A stretch of DNA of 64,000 nt from positions 6,386,001-6,450,000 of the forward strand of contig CAVNZM010000001.1 of assembly GCA_963693365.1 (NCBI GenBank), read 5' to 3'. A model generated the notes under the pieces. That model worked only from the letters and a program-made list of their open reading frames with translations, was not told where the DNA came from and did no database searches. Positions 1 through 12,568 of the stretch are shown one piece after another. A program made the translations under genes and the position numbers. Position 1 is the first letter of the stretch. Every line of letters starts with the position of its first letter. The DNA is from Amoebidium appalachense (Eukaryota; Ichthyosporea).

Positions 1-31
1 TCAAGTACAAAACAGAGAAAGTTGTGCAAAA

Positions 32-74
<43 letters not shown>

Positions 75-235
75 GCATCCCCCCCCCCTCCCCCCATCCC
101 CCCTTCCCTCCCCACCCCCACACACACGAACACACTCACGGGCGCACACACAAGCACACACTCTCCTATAACCACCCACCCATCCACCCATCCACACACA
201 CACACACGCACACACACACACACACCCACACACAC

Positions 236-957
236 CTCTGTCCGATTGTCACGGTTGAATCCACATCCGGGCCTGCAGCCGGGGCCGCTCCACCGTAACC
301 CTTCTCCCTCTCTACGCGGGCACGCTTTCTCCTCAAAAAGAAGACGAGAAACGCCCCCAGGCCGATCAAAACGATCACTCCAACAACGGCACCGGCAATC
401 ACACCCGCACTGAACGAATATGTGTGTGTGTGTGTGTGTGTATGTGTGTGTGTGTGTGTGTGTGTGTTTGGCGAGGGGGGGATGGGGGGGGGGGGGGGGG
501 AGAGAGGGGGGGGGGGGGGGGGGGTGGGGGGGAGGGGTTGGAAGATTGGGAATAAAGGTGGAAGTCGGAGGATAAACGAGGAATGAGAGGTGGGGTCAGG
601 TGGACGGTTTGGTGTGTCTCTCTGTGTGTGTGTTGCGGGGAGAGGGGGGGGGAGGAGGGGGACGGAAGATGGGTTTATCGTTACTGATGTTCAGATCCAG
701 GCCTTACTAGGCATGCAAACCGAAGGTATGGTGAAAATGGGCAGGGTGTTAAATTGCGGAATCGGTGTGCCTTTGTGTGCCCCCGGCCTTGTGATTTAAA
801 TCATCCAATGACTGAGGGATATTGGATTGGTGGGTGGAACGTGATTGTCTAGCATAGGCACCGGATAGAAGGCAAAGTACGTACACACAACATGAAATGC
901 AACACAATGTGGATGGGTTAATGTGTGCGTGTGTGCGTGTTTTGTGTTAGTGTGTGC

Positions 958-1017
<60 letters not shown>

Positions 1018-2961
1018 TTGTGTGTGTGTGTGCCTGTGTGTGTTTGTGCGTGTGTGTTGTCGCGACTGGGGGGCGAGGAGGGGGAGGGGTTGTTACTTGA
1101 CACCACTGCTGCTGCTGGTCCCTCCTCCCCCGCTGGTAGTTGTGACGCTTGCTGGTGAATGCCAAATATGGTTAGAAATGGCCGTTTGTGATTGGTTAAT
1201 ATGTAGTAGCACTGGTTTCCGGCTAGATGTGAAGGGAGGTGAAAAAGAATATGTTTGGGTTGATGCTACCATCAGTTATGGATAGTCTAGCGGTGTATGG
1301 AATATGCGCATTGAACAGCAATAGGTGAGCTACGGAGAGCACTCAAACAAAAGGGGCCGGATCATGAGCTTCTTGAACCGGCATCGGGTTTGGATAGAAC
1401 ACATAGCAACCACTGCGTGCATGTGTGTGTGTACGTATGTGTGCATGAGAAACGTGCTTGTGCCTGCCTGTGCATGAGCATCATCTTCCTACCTGAGTTG
1501 GGAACCAAAGATGGTTAGATATCGGATGAGATAAAGGGACAGGTATGGGTGTGCGGGAAAAGGGGGAGTTTTAGAAAGGAAACGGGGGAAGGGGGGAAGG
1601 GGGGAAAGGGGGGGGGGGGGGGGGGGGAGGGTGATTGAGGGTGAGGGGTATGGGGTGAGGGCAAGCAGAAGGTTGCTTCTGATGTCTATTCATGGGATTG
1701 AGGGGACTATTACTTGTGCTGGGTTGATCGGATGTGGTTGGTGGTTTGATCGAACTTGAAGCGCTGGTTGTGCCTGCAAAGACACAATCTGATTGGTCTA
1801 TTGGACCGGTTGATTATGGGATTGCAATAGCTTGAAGAATGTATTCACGAGAAAAACAGAAATCTCCTAACAATAAGCCCTCTTGAACATGGGTTGTGGT
1901 ATAAGTATTCGGCCGGGTGTCCGTAAATCTCTCAAAACTCGATGATTAGTCCAGCCAAACAGCATACCGTAAGAGTCTGTGACGATTAGGCAGTCTTCAA
2001 GTAGGCGGAATTTTTTTAAAAAAAGGTGGATTGGGGTGGGCTGACGGGCTGAAAAAAGATGCTCTTTTGTGTGATGTATTTGAATGCCGGTCTACATTTT
2101 CCGCGCGAGCTACGCTTTTTCGAAAGCCCATGATTGTCAAAGAATTTCATTGCGGAGGATTTCCCCCAGACCTTTCAATACATCATGCACAGACTGATGA
2201 ATCTATATGCCTTGCACATTGACTGCAATAGGCGATCATATGTACCGCCTGCCCACTGCCTCTCCACTCGTTGTAGATTGTAGCCTGCAGAAATGATATG
2301 GCTGCCCCTATGTGAAGGATTTACACACCCCTCCTGACGTGTGTTATAACACTCCCAAGCGAAAATGAGGTAGAAATGCTCCCTCGCTTTCCCTCTCTGT
2401 CCCGTTTCCCCACAAAAAATCCTCTTTTCCTCCAATCATCCACTTCTTCTTCGTCTTCCCCCAACCCCCTTCCCCCTATCCTCTTCCCTTCTCCTCCCTT
2501 TCCTTGTTTTTGTGTTCCACCCTCTTCCGTAAAAAACCCTTCCCGCCCATTTTCTCCGGAAATATGCATCTAGGGGTGTAAACATATGGGATATGCTTTG
2601 AAAGCGTACCCGTGGTTGTGATTGGTGGACCTTGGGTGGTTGTGACCGTGGGGGGACCTGAAGTGGTTTGTTGCGACGTCGTGGGGGTTGGGGTTTGTGG
2701 GGTGGTGGTGGGAGTTTGGGGGGTGGTGGTGGGGGAGGGTGTGGGGAGAGAGGTGGGGTCTCCTATACACGGAAATGAACAATTTCAGAAAAAAGCAAAA
2801 AATCTTATATAGAGCTCTCAAGGCACACATTGTGTTTCATTGCGTGATTTGGGTGTATGAGCGCGATGGGATTTGGGGGGGGGGGGGGGGAAGGGGGAGG
2901 AGGGGTGGGGGGGGCTACAGACAACAAAGATTGATCTGATAACCGGTTGGGAGCCCTACCA

Positions 2962-2992
<31 letters not shown>

Positions 2993-4113
2993 TGCGGGCG
3001 CGCATGCGTGCATACATGCATGCGTGCACATGTGTGTCAGGGTGGGGTTGGGAGGGAGAGGGGGGGGGGGGGGGGGGGAGGGGGGGGGGCGGGGGGGGAG
3101 GGTGTTTTGATAGCAGTGAGCTGTTTGGGTAAACAAATCATTGTGGTGTGCAAGGTGTTACATCTAAGATCCCATCCACCTGTGTAACTGAGCTAAAACG
3201 GGAGAATGGGAAATACGAGGACATATTGTAAGCAGTACGACTATATATCACGACATAGGAAGTGAAGTGAAGCTTTGAGAATAATTCGCGTGAACGAGAC
3301 AGGGCAAGGAAACATAGGAAATGGTTCGAAGGGGATGAGAGTGACATTGCATGTGAGGGTGGCTGAGTCCTGTTTAGGAGAATGGTCGCGCTGCCCCCCG
3401 GGGGGAGGGGGGGGGGGGGGGGGGGGGGGGGAAGGGAGGGAGGGAAGGAGGAGGAGGGTAGACATGTGCTACAGTGAAAGGGAATTGGGGAGCTGTTTAA
3501 TGGGTTTGTAGATCAACAGTTAGTTTGTCGATGGTCAGTAAATAATCATAAAATGCACCGGGTACCGGGTGTTACCTGGTGTGCACGAAAAGGTCGTGCC
3601 GACAGGGGTGGGTGCATAGTTCTGATCGCACTGGCAGTATGGGGAGGGGTTTGGGCTCACACAGTGGGCATTCACCACGCAGTTGTCACCCGAGGTTACC
3701 GTGGGCTTATTGTTAATGGTGGTGGTGCTGGTCCAGTAAGAACACGTCCAGCCGGCTGTGCCCAAATGTGTTAAGATAGTGTATATCTCAATGGTGCTAA
3801 TAAGCGATATCAACAAAAACAAGAATTACTAAGTAAGTTACGTATTGTTTAGAAGGGGCAGGGGGGAGGGGGGGAAGAGGGGCAAGGCAGGGAGGACAGT
3901 GGAGGGGGGTGGAGGGGGGTGGGGGCAGGGGGGCCCAGGGGGGGGGGGGGGGGGGAGGCATTGGGGGCGGTAATGTTTGCTTGCTTCATTAGTTTTTCTT
4001 TTTTTTGGATTCTCGCTGGTAGGTGGACGAGGTGTAGATGTATGCAGAGGAAAGACGGGGAAGAGGTGTGTATCACTCATAAGGTTGCGGGAGGTATGTG
4101 TGTGTCTGGAGCA

Positions 4114-4148
<35 letters not shown>

Positions 4149-4555
4149 GGGGGAAGCGGGAGGGAAGGGGGTGCATGAGTGTGATGACAGGTATATGTGT
4201 GCATGGTGAGAGCGGGTTATGTCCTTTATGCGGTCGTGTGCATGGACACGTGCACATGCGTGTGTATGTGTCTGTGGAGTGTGCACGAATGTGTATGTGC
4301 ACCCGTGCGCATGGTGCACGGGTTTATTTGCGTGCCTATGCGACTTCGTGTGCCTCTGTACGTTTGTACATACTCGTTTGCATGCTTGTGTAAGTACGTA
4401 TGTGTTTGTGCGGCCATGCATGCACAAGTGTGCGCCTGCTTGCTTTCATACGGTAGTACGAGTAGGGGTTAAAGCATACACCTACCCTGCTGGGCCATTC
4501 CTCCCGTTGCAAGGACTACCGTGGTAGCAGCAAACGTAAGTGTTCGTTTGGCCAT
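236..4555 (-). CDS. Small type I membrane protein: signal peptide, EGF-like module, Thr/Pro-rich stalk, TM helix (3' end outside window)
   Basis: Five exons on the minus strand fit in phase: 4486-4555, 3576-3755, 2610-2762, 1097-1151 and 236-409. The first begins with ATG and encodes MAKRTLTFAATTVVLATGGM, a typical signal peptide. The second carries six cysteines, the last five spaced C-x5-C-x8-C-x-C-x14-C as in EGF modules; the first-to-second gap (20 residues) is long. The third is a Thr/Pro/Gln-rich, probably O-glycosylated stalk, extended by a Ser/Gly/Thr-rich fourth exon. The fifth has one hydrophobic helix (AGVIAGAVVGVIVLIGLGAF) followed by the stop-transfer sequence RRKRARVEREK, so about 210 residues are visible. 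The last visible donor is AG|GTGTGT, so the cytoplasmic tail continues left of the window. I do not recognise a named family. The architecture suggests a small cell-surface adhesion or receptor protein (inference). Exon phases 1, 1, 1 and 2 agree across all four junctions, which is the main support for the model. Confidence 0.75.
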
Positions 4556-4643
4556 GCTACAAGAGGTTGCCACCTGCAGGCACCTTATTGGTCAGCATGG
4601 CTTGGGGTACATAGGATGGGGGGGGTGATGGAGCGGCGATGTC

Positions 4644-4661
<18 letters not shown>

Positions 4662-4724
<63 letters not shown>
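4662..4724. repeat. (GT)n microsatellite
   Basis: Almost perfect GT dinucleotide run preceded by a T tract and followed by a G homopolymer. The T-GT-G arrangement recurs through the window. Confidence 0.95.
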
Positions 4725-4727
<3 letters not shown>

Positions 4728-5827
4728 TGTTTGGGGGGCGCGGGGGGGGGGGGGGGGGGGGGGGAAGGGGGGGTCTGAATGCACGATGGCCCCACAATCT
4801 AGAATGCAAAGAACACAGAGACTATGCAAAGGAAGGGAAGGGGGGAAGGAGGAGAAGAAGGGGGGGTGGGGGGGATGGGGGGGGGGATAAAGGTGAAGCT
4901 TTGAATTACGGTGGTGAGTGGAAAGTGAGCAGCTCACCATTTCAATTTTTAAAAAAATACAGGGCCACAAAATGCGAAAGACATGGCAAGGCTAAAAAAA
5001 AAAGCCCATACAGACACGGGGGAGGGGCGGGAGGGAGGGGAAGTGGGGGGGGGGGGGGGGGGGGAAGGGGGGGGGGGGGGGGGAGGAGGGGGTTGAAGTA
5101 ATTTTGTGGGTATACAATGGTCTGAATGACGGGAGGAAGTTAGGAGTCGAATGGAGACACGGGCATGAATGAGCAACCGTTACCAATATACAGGTTGTGA
5201 GGTAGGTTCTCACACGTGTGTGGATGTGGGCGCATATGTGAATGGGAAAAAACTCATGATGCTCGTTCAAGCTTGCTTGCAATGCACGTGTGTGTACGTG
5301 TGTAGACAGATACACCCTTAACGTATATGCACAAACGTGACTGTGCTGTGAGTGCATGTTCGTGTAATTGTTTATTAGTGAGCATGTGATGGTGTTGCGT
5401 GTTGAAACGTCGATTCATGCGTTCCTTTGGCAATGGGTGTAACAACTTGAATAGCATGCACGCGTATGCGACTGAATGCGTTCCTGCACAGGTATTGGCA
5501 CCTGTTCCTGTCTGGATGTGGGCGTGCTGGTTCGTGTGCATGTGTGCGTGTGTGCATGTGTGGTCCGTGCACGTCACAAGACTTACTGCGCATGTGTGCT
5601 CTAAATTCAATGTCGAGTGCACTCACTTAGAGGTGCAGGTCAAATGCAAGCAACAACTGTGCATTCTATACAGTGGGTAAGGATATATCACAGGGAAACG
5701 TGCAATCCGAATCACTCTTGTCACGTACATATGCACCTTGTATTCTCTTACGATCACACATTGGGTCTCTGCCTTGCCAACTCCCCTCATCCCAGAAAGC
5801 TCTTGATACCACCACTCGTGTATCCAT

Positions 5828-5858
<31 letters not shown>

Positions 5859-8029
5859 CCACCCTATTCAGGCATCCTCGTCTGTAAAAAAATCTCATCT
5901 TCCAACAACCAGGCACACTGTGTATAATTACTTGCCCACATCCACCTCTTATGCGCAGGACCTGGTTCCCTTTGAACACAAAAAATCCAGAAAACTACAA
6001 AACGTTTGCTCACTCTTTTCAAACCGTGCAGGAAAAGCACAGCCCAATGCATGAACATTTAAGGGGTTCAGGTGCTTTATGGAGCGACATTTGGTTATAA
6101 TAAGAAAAGGCAACCAGAACCGTTCTCAAGACTGAAAAAAAATGAGAACTTACCGTCCATTCAAAATTCAAGCACAAAAAGGCGCAGCTCGGAAAAGGTT
6201 CAACCTGCAGCTGTGCCCAATATCAACCTATTCAGAAAAAGTTTCTTACAGTTTAAGCAAACTGTATATTATTACCGAGTGCCTATTCTGTGCTAGGGAA
6301 ACATGAAAATCCAGCTGATTGAGCTTGCTTTAACGCTCCTGCTTGACGAATATCTACGAAGGATAGTTTCGAAACACAACGAAAACTAAATTTGACTAAT
6401 GATCTAACCTATCTTCCCTGTTCTGTACACTCATAAATTAACATAAAACGCATCTGTCATGTATGCGCTTAAAAGTAGCCGGTGCTAAATGGGCATTCTG
6501 GGCTAGAACGAAAAAGTCCAGTAAAGGAAGAAAACGAAAACATAAGTGTGAAAGTGTGACTGCTCTGAATCTTTCGCAGGCACCTATACCAATTACTGCG
6601 ATGCCATATCAGCCAATCAGGTTTAGAGGACTAATGATTGGTCGAAAGATGGAGGAAGGTAGATGACATGATGCGAAATTCAAAGAATCGAGTTTCACAC
6701 CTCCTTACAACTGTCGCCAAACATCGTCAGCCACCAGGTGCTATAAGAAAAGAAAATTGATATATAATGAGCCAATTGTTACGAGAATTTATTTATACTC
6801 ACACACGCTAACTTATCACGACGTATTTCGTGCGCCTGACCATGGCGCCAGTTGTGTAGGCTGAAATGCATATATATGCGTGCACAGCATAAACACCTCT
6901 GTTGCACCTACTGTACATGTCAGTCACCGACATGAAGTTTCCGCCAATCACAGAGCCTAATTCGGCCCTCCGTACGTGATCTTCATCCAATCGAACAGGA
7001 TTAGGTCTATGGAATTCTACGCTCATTGGCTGTGGAAAAAAGCAGAGGTCCAGCAGAGGGAATGGGAATGTCGCATTGTGAGGGGGCAAAAAAGGGTGGA
7101 GCGGGCTCCAACCGTGGCGTTGAAAGCGTACATGTTTGGAAGCCCTAAAGGCCAGAACTGGGTACAAAAAAGCTTGCATGCTCAGTTATATTATCATTTT
7201 GCGATGCCAAGAGCAAAAATTATCGGCAATAGTGATTTAATAGGTCCAAAATAGTGCCCCGATATAATGCAGATAGAATCGAGCGGATTGTAACCAATCA
7301 AATCTTCAATGGAATTTGCCCCCGCTCATTCTAATAAGGCGCTGTACTGATAATGGTCAAATAAAAACGCTTAGTTTTTGTTTACATAGGTTGTGATTGG
7401 CGGAAGCTTCATCCCAAGTCTGTGACTATAGGTGCATGATAGGCCTGCATTCCAGAGCTTGTTTAGCATTACACGAAAGCTTTTAAAGTTTTGAATTGAA
7501 GTTTAGATTTTGGCCGAAAACCTTTAAATACATATACTCTGCTTTCTTTGTAGATACAGATCTGCAAGCCTCAGAACAAAATGTGGGGCACAAGTTGCTA
7601 TCAGTGTTTACCCCCCTCAGATCATAAAGACTCTGCAATGACTCTTAGCCAATCGTTCGTGTGCAATTGTTTTTGCTTTCCCCCAGAATAGATCTCACAG
7701 GAACTTTCAAGTACGTGCATTCTGCTTTTCATATCCCCAGGACTCGCACTGCCGTCATGGTTTTTTATAGTATACGCTCTTTCCTTCTTTATTCTTTCTC
7801 AACGTTTAATTCTCTCTATCCTTCTTCTTTTCTATCCTTTTTTTCCGGGTGATCTTCTTTCATGGCACTTGAAGCTACTACACTTGAATCATTAGCAATC
7901 TTACCGGAATTGCATCGAGATCGGATGCGATCACCCGGCAATATTGATCATCGGGAGTCATACTCGGAAACTCGACCGATCGCGGTCGGTTCATTCCGCA
8001 TGGCGTAATTGGTACAAATACAAAGCACA

Positions 8030-8032
<3 letters not shown>

Positions 8033-8082
<50 letters not shown>

Positions 8083-8096
8083 ACACACACACACAC
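8033..8096. repeat. (AC)n microsatellite
   Basis: Run of AC dinucleotides with one GTG interruption. It is flanked on the right by degenerate ACAC/GCGC sequence to about 8,270, in intergenic DNA. Confidence 0.95.
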
Positions 8097-9000
8097 AGTG
8101 CCACACACACACACGCGCGCACCGTGACACATACACCGTGCGCGCGCACACATGTAACACACAGAATGTGGCCCACCAAACACACACATACATACACACA
8201 CAATTGTGCCACGTGGCCATGTCATTGATAACACACATTGTGCCATATATTACACACACACGCACACACGTGTGGCCACGGACAAATTTAAACGCAGACG
8301 TGGCACATCCTCACACCAAAGGATATGGCCCGGCCACCCGCCACCCACCCCACCGCCATATACACACTCGTGAAACGCCGCGGATCCGCGAAGTACGTAG
8401 TGCCCACATATATACCATATCGACAGAAGTCACTGTGCTCTGTACACAAACCATGCATCTCTCGGCATGAATTCCATTGTGTATGACAGATAAGAAATTA
8501 GAACCAGAATACTTTTCTTAGAACACACCACACGAGGCACTGGTTGTTAACTTTTGAAATAAGACAAATTAAAACAAAATCAACAAACCGTTAGATATTC
8601 GAAACACACCGAGTCCGTTGGGTAACTATTTCATTTTTCTTTCGACTCCATCCACTTGACAGTCATATCAAATGCAACTCCACAGCTAGTGCACCATGCT
8701 GTAATAAATTGTGCAGGGCGATCGTGCCTGTCCTTCTTCGAATATATCGTTCCACCCTCCAGAGGGTGTCTCTATTTCTGCCCACTCTCCTTGAGGCTCC
8801 CCTTCGGAACCCCCTGGCCGTATACAATCAGGACAAAAGACACATCTATATACACCGGTGTGCTTGTAGGGGGTCAATAAAATTCAAACTAAACACTCCT
8901 TAAAAACAGCAAAAATAAAGCAGGGGGAGAGATAATGTATATGGCTAGCAACCCCCCCCCCCCCCCCAAAAAAAAAAAAAACCCGGCCCACGAGCAGATA

Positions 9001-10092
9001 TTAGTTCTTTGCCTTCTTTGCTGCCCGTGCCGGGGTGACCTTTGGTGGCGGCCGCTTAACAGGCCCCTTTGCCTCTGTGCCAGTGCTCTCCTTCTTGGCA
9101 CCTGCCGTATTTGGCTTATCAGCCCCAGCCATCTTTACCCCTCTCTTGGCTGGCGCGGTTTTTGGCATGGCGGCCTCCTCCTTCTTTGCCGGCGCCTTTG
9201 GTTTCTCTTCCGTCTTGCTCGCAGCAGGCTCTTCCGGCTGTTTCTTTGCTTGTGCCTTGGGCGTAGCAGCAGCCTTGGCTCCCTTCTTGCCCGTTTCTTT
9301 TGCTGGTGCCGGTGTCGCCACCTGTTCCTTTTCAGCGGTTGGCTGTGCCTCCTTCTGTGCTGCAGCTTTCTTTGCAGGGGTGGGTTTGGCCTTGGGCTCG
9401 GGCTGAGCCGGTGCCTCTTCGGGCACACTCTTTGCACCCTTCTTCCCCTTGGTTGCAGTGCCCTTTTTGCTTGCTGCCTCCTTCACCTTGGCTTCTGCCT
9501 CCTTGGCTTTGGCTTCCTCCTCCTTGGCTTTTGCTGCTGCACCCACCTGTGTGTGTGTGTGTGTGTGTATTGGGGGGGGGGGAGAGAGGGAGGGTTGTGT
9601 GGTGTGTGTGGGGGGAGGGAGGGGGAGGAGGGGGAGGGGGGGGGGGGGGAGAGGGCTGAACAAAGGGGAGACGGAAACGGGGCGCAAGGAGGGAGAGAGT
9701 GGGGGATTAGACAGGTTAAAAAATTTACCGACTCTCAGAAAGGTGTCAAACACACTCGAGACAGAGCTGTTTTGAATGGTAAAAGGTGCAGGAGACGATG
9801 GTTGTCTCGTCGTAAAAGCTTTCCCCCTCTCCCCGGGGGGGTTTGTCACGTTCAATGGACGTAAGTAAGTACAAAATATTTTTGTACGGGTGTGTGGCTG
9901 CATGGCTAATTGGCAGGCAAGTGCCAAGTTCAGAAGCAGAAGAAGTGGGATTGAGATTTATTGGCAGAAACAGAGGAACAGGTTCTGTGAATTTACGTGT
10001 GTGCAGTGTGTCTGTCTCTTGTCTCTGCCTCTGGCTCTCACTCTCACTCTCTGCGTGTGTGTGTTTGTGTATTTCCTTTTTCCTGTTTTTTT

Positions 10093-10152
<60 letters not shown>

Positions 10153-10343
10153 CGAATGATGCGGTGCACAGTACGAGGATTCACAGTGAAAAACACGACA
10201 CCGGACATGGATAGTATGCCAAAAAGCACAGATGTAGAGAAACCACCCAATACAAACTGAGCCTGATCCATCCGCACCATGCAGCTTTTGTTTAGCCCAT
10301 TCTTTCCTGGTCTTCTCTGGTGGAAAGGGTGAGGCGGCGAGGG

Positions 10344-10379
<36 letters not shown>

Positions 10380-10685
10380 TTGCAGGGACAACTCACATAG
10401 CCCGGAAATTCGTAATCAATGCCCATCTCCTGCAGTTTTTGCCTCTTTTTGCTCTCTTTCTGCACAAGTTTCGTTGCCAACTTCTTCTTCTGCTCCTCCG
10501 TGCGTTCCTGAAAGGGAGTGCACGTAAGCAGCCAATCACAGAAAGGCGTTCTGTATACCCGTGTATATTTGTCTCTGTATGTAAATCCCAATCAAGGGTG
10601 TACGTGTGTGGTGGCATGCCAGCGAGGAGAGGGGATGTGGTATGAACATTGGGAAAAATAATTTGTGCCTCACACCACTCTCTCG

Positions 10686-10716
<31 letters not shown>

Positions 10717-10775
10717 TGTCCCTCATCTTCCTCCCCAAAAAGAAAATCAACCAAGGATACAAACAAACAAACAAA

Positions 10776-10814
<39 letters not shown>

Positions 10815-11846
10815 CAATCATCCCCCCCCTCCCCGGGGGAAAAAGACTATCGAAATTGAAACGCGGAGTCCGAAAACGCTCAAGGCGATGTGTATTTTTT
10901 TCTGTATAAAGAGGGGGGTGCAGTACTATGTAGGTAAGGAGACCTTTCTTCCCTGGCTTCATGAACTGAACAATCGGAAACGCTTTACAACACACATATG
11001 GCTTCCCCATGAAGAGAGCTTTGGGAGATTCAAGGAAGGAGAGAGGAGGGAGGGGGCAGAATGCGTCAGAGTACAAAGTACACGTTCACGATGAACAGCA
11101 ACAATACAGAAGGCAAAGCACACATGTCCTTGGGTGGTGGTGGTGGTTTTTTTTTGTTGGGGGGGGGGGGGGGGGGGCTAGTGGGATTACCTTGTTGTGC
11201 CTCTTCCTCTCGAAGCTGCGCCAGTCTATGCGCTGGAACTTCTTGTTTGCATTCTTGAACGTGTCCGGGTGCAGCGTGTTGAACGGCTTGAACTGGCCTA
11301 CACACCGGCACAACCAAAATCAATAATGTATCCCTCCCCTCTCCCCCCCCCCCCCCCCCCCCCCCACACACACCCCACCACAGACACTCGCATTAACACA
11401 CCCCACTCCCTTCTCCACCCCACAACCCCAGCTGCCATGGTCTTCCGCTCGTGCCACTCCTTTTTCATTGGCCATACCCTCTTTACTCGACCTCCCCCCC
11501 CCCCCCCCCCCCCAAAAAAAAAAAAAAAAACCTGGAAAAAAACCCAAGGGAGGGGAAAGGGGTGGGGCGAGGGGACCTAGGTACGTCTACACGGGTGCAC
11601 TATGTGCTATACAGTACGAAGTACACTTTCACAACGAACAACACAAAGAGGAGGGAGAGGATGGGAGGGGAAGGGGGGGGGGGGATGCAACAGGAATACG
11701 ACATACATTTGAGAAGGCGGTTGTGCATGAGGTAGTTGTTCATCGTCTCGGCCACCACCTGGGCTACCTCTGGGTGCTCAAACTCAACAAACGCCCATCC
11801 ACGTGACGCATGCGTCTTTTTGCTGCGAGATAGATAGATCCGTGTA

Positions 11847-11901
<55 letters not shown>

Positions 11902-12535
11902 TGTGTGTGTGTGTGTGCGCGCGACCAGTGATCTGTGCGTGGAGGGATGCATTCGAGTGGGGAAAATGGGAGACGAAATTAGACTAAGCGTAGCATATCA
12001 CGATACCAGACAACAGGTATGGTTAGGAGGAAAATAGAACAGAGAAGAAGGAAAAGAGGGGGGGGGGGGGGGATCAAAACACACCAAAAAGCTCTGTGGC
12101 TCGTCGAAATGCCCACCCGCACATGTCATTGTGTGTGCGTGTGTGTGTGCGTGCGCGTGTGTAAGGGGAGGGGGGGGGGGGGGGGAGGGGGTTTTGAATG
12201 CGTCAAAAAGTAGGGGGGGGGGGGGGGGGGGGAGGGGAGGTCCCAATGTCACAGGTACGAAGCACACGTTCACGACGGGGGCAAGATGGGTGTGTGTGTG
12301 TGTGTTTAAGGGGGGGGGAGGGGAGGGGGGGGCATATGGTGCATTGGGCATGTGCGACATGTGTGTATGCATGAGCATGCATATGGTGTGGTGGTGTTGT
12401 TAAGGGCAGATAGCATTATTCAAGAAAACTGCCAGCAGAGAATGTTACGTCACCGTAACATAGGTCCATGGAGAGAAACGGAAGAATAGGAGGGAAGAAG
12501 GAGGAGCGCACTTTGTGTGTGTGTGTGAGTGTGTG

Positions 12536-12568
<33 letters not shown>

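Larger units (their letters stand above)
4556..9000. other. Intergenic region between the EGF-like gene and NIFK
   Basis: No exon chain could be built here. The left part (4,616-5,100 and 5,828-5,856) has (GT)n and G/C homopolymers. From about 5,900 to 8,000 the sequence is AT-richer, free of long tracts and contains several CCAATCA-type heptamers (near 6,612, 6,638, 6,948, 7,302 and 7,395). An (AC)n run with degenerate flanks lies at 8,030-8,270. Confidence 0.6.

Noticed and set aside
8935-9864. 309-codon plus-strand frame opposite the NIFK last exon
   Set aside because: It is the complement of the Lys/Ala/Pro-rich NIFK tail, which joins in phase to six upstream exons; the plus frame has no family match or splice context.
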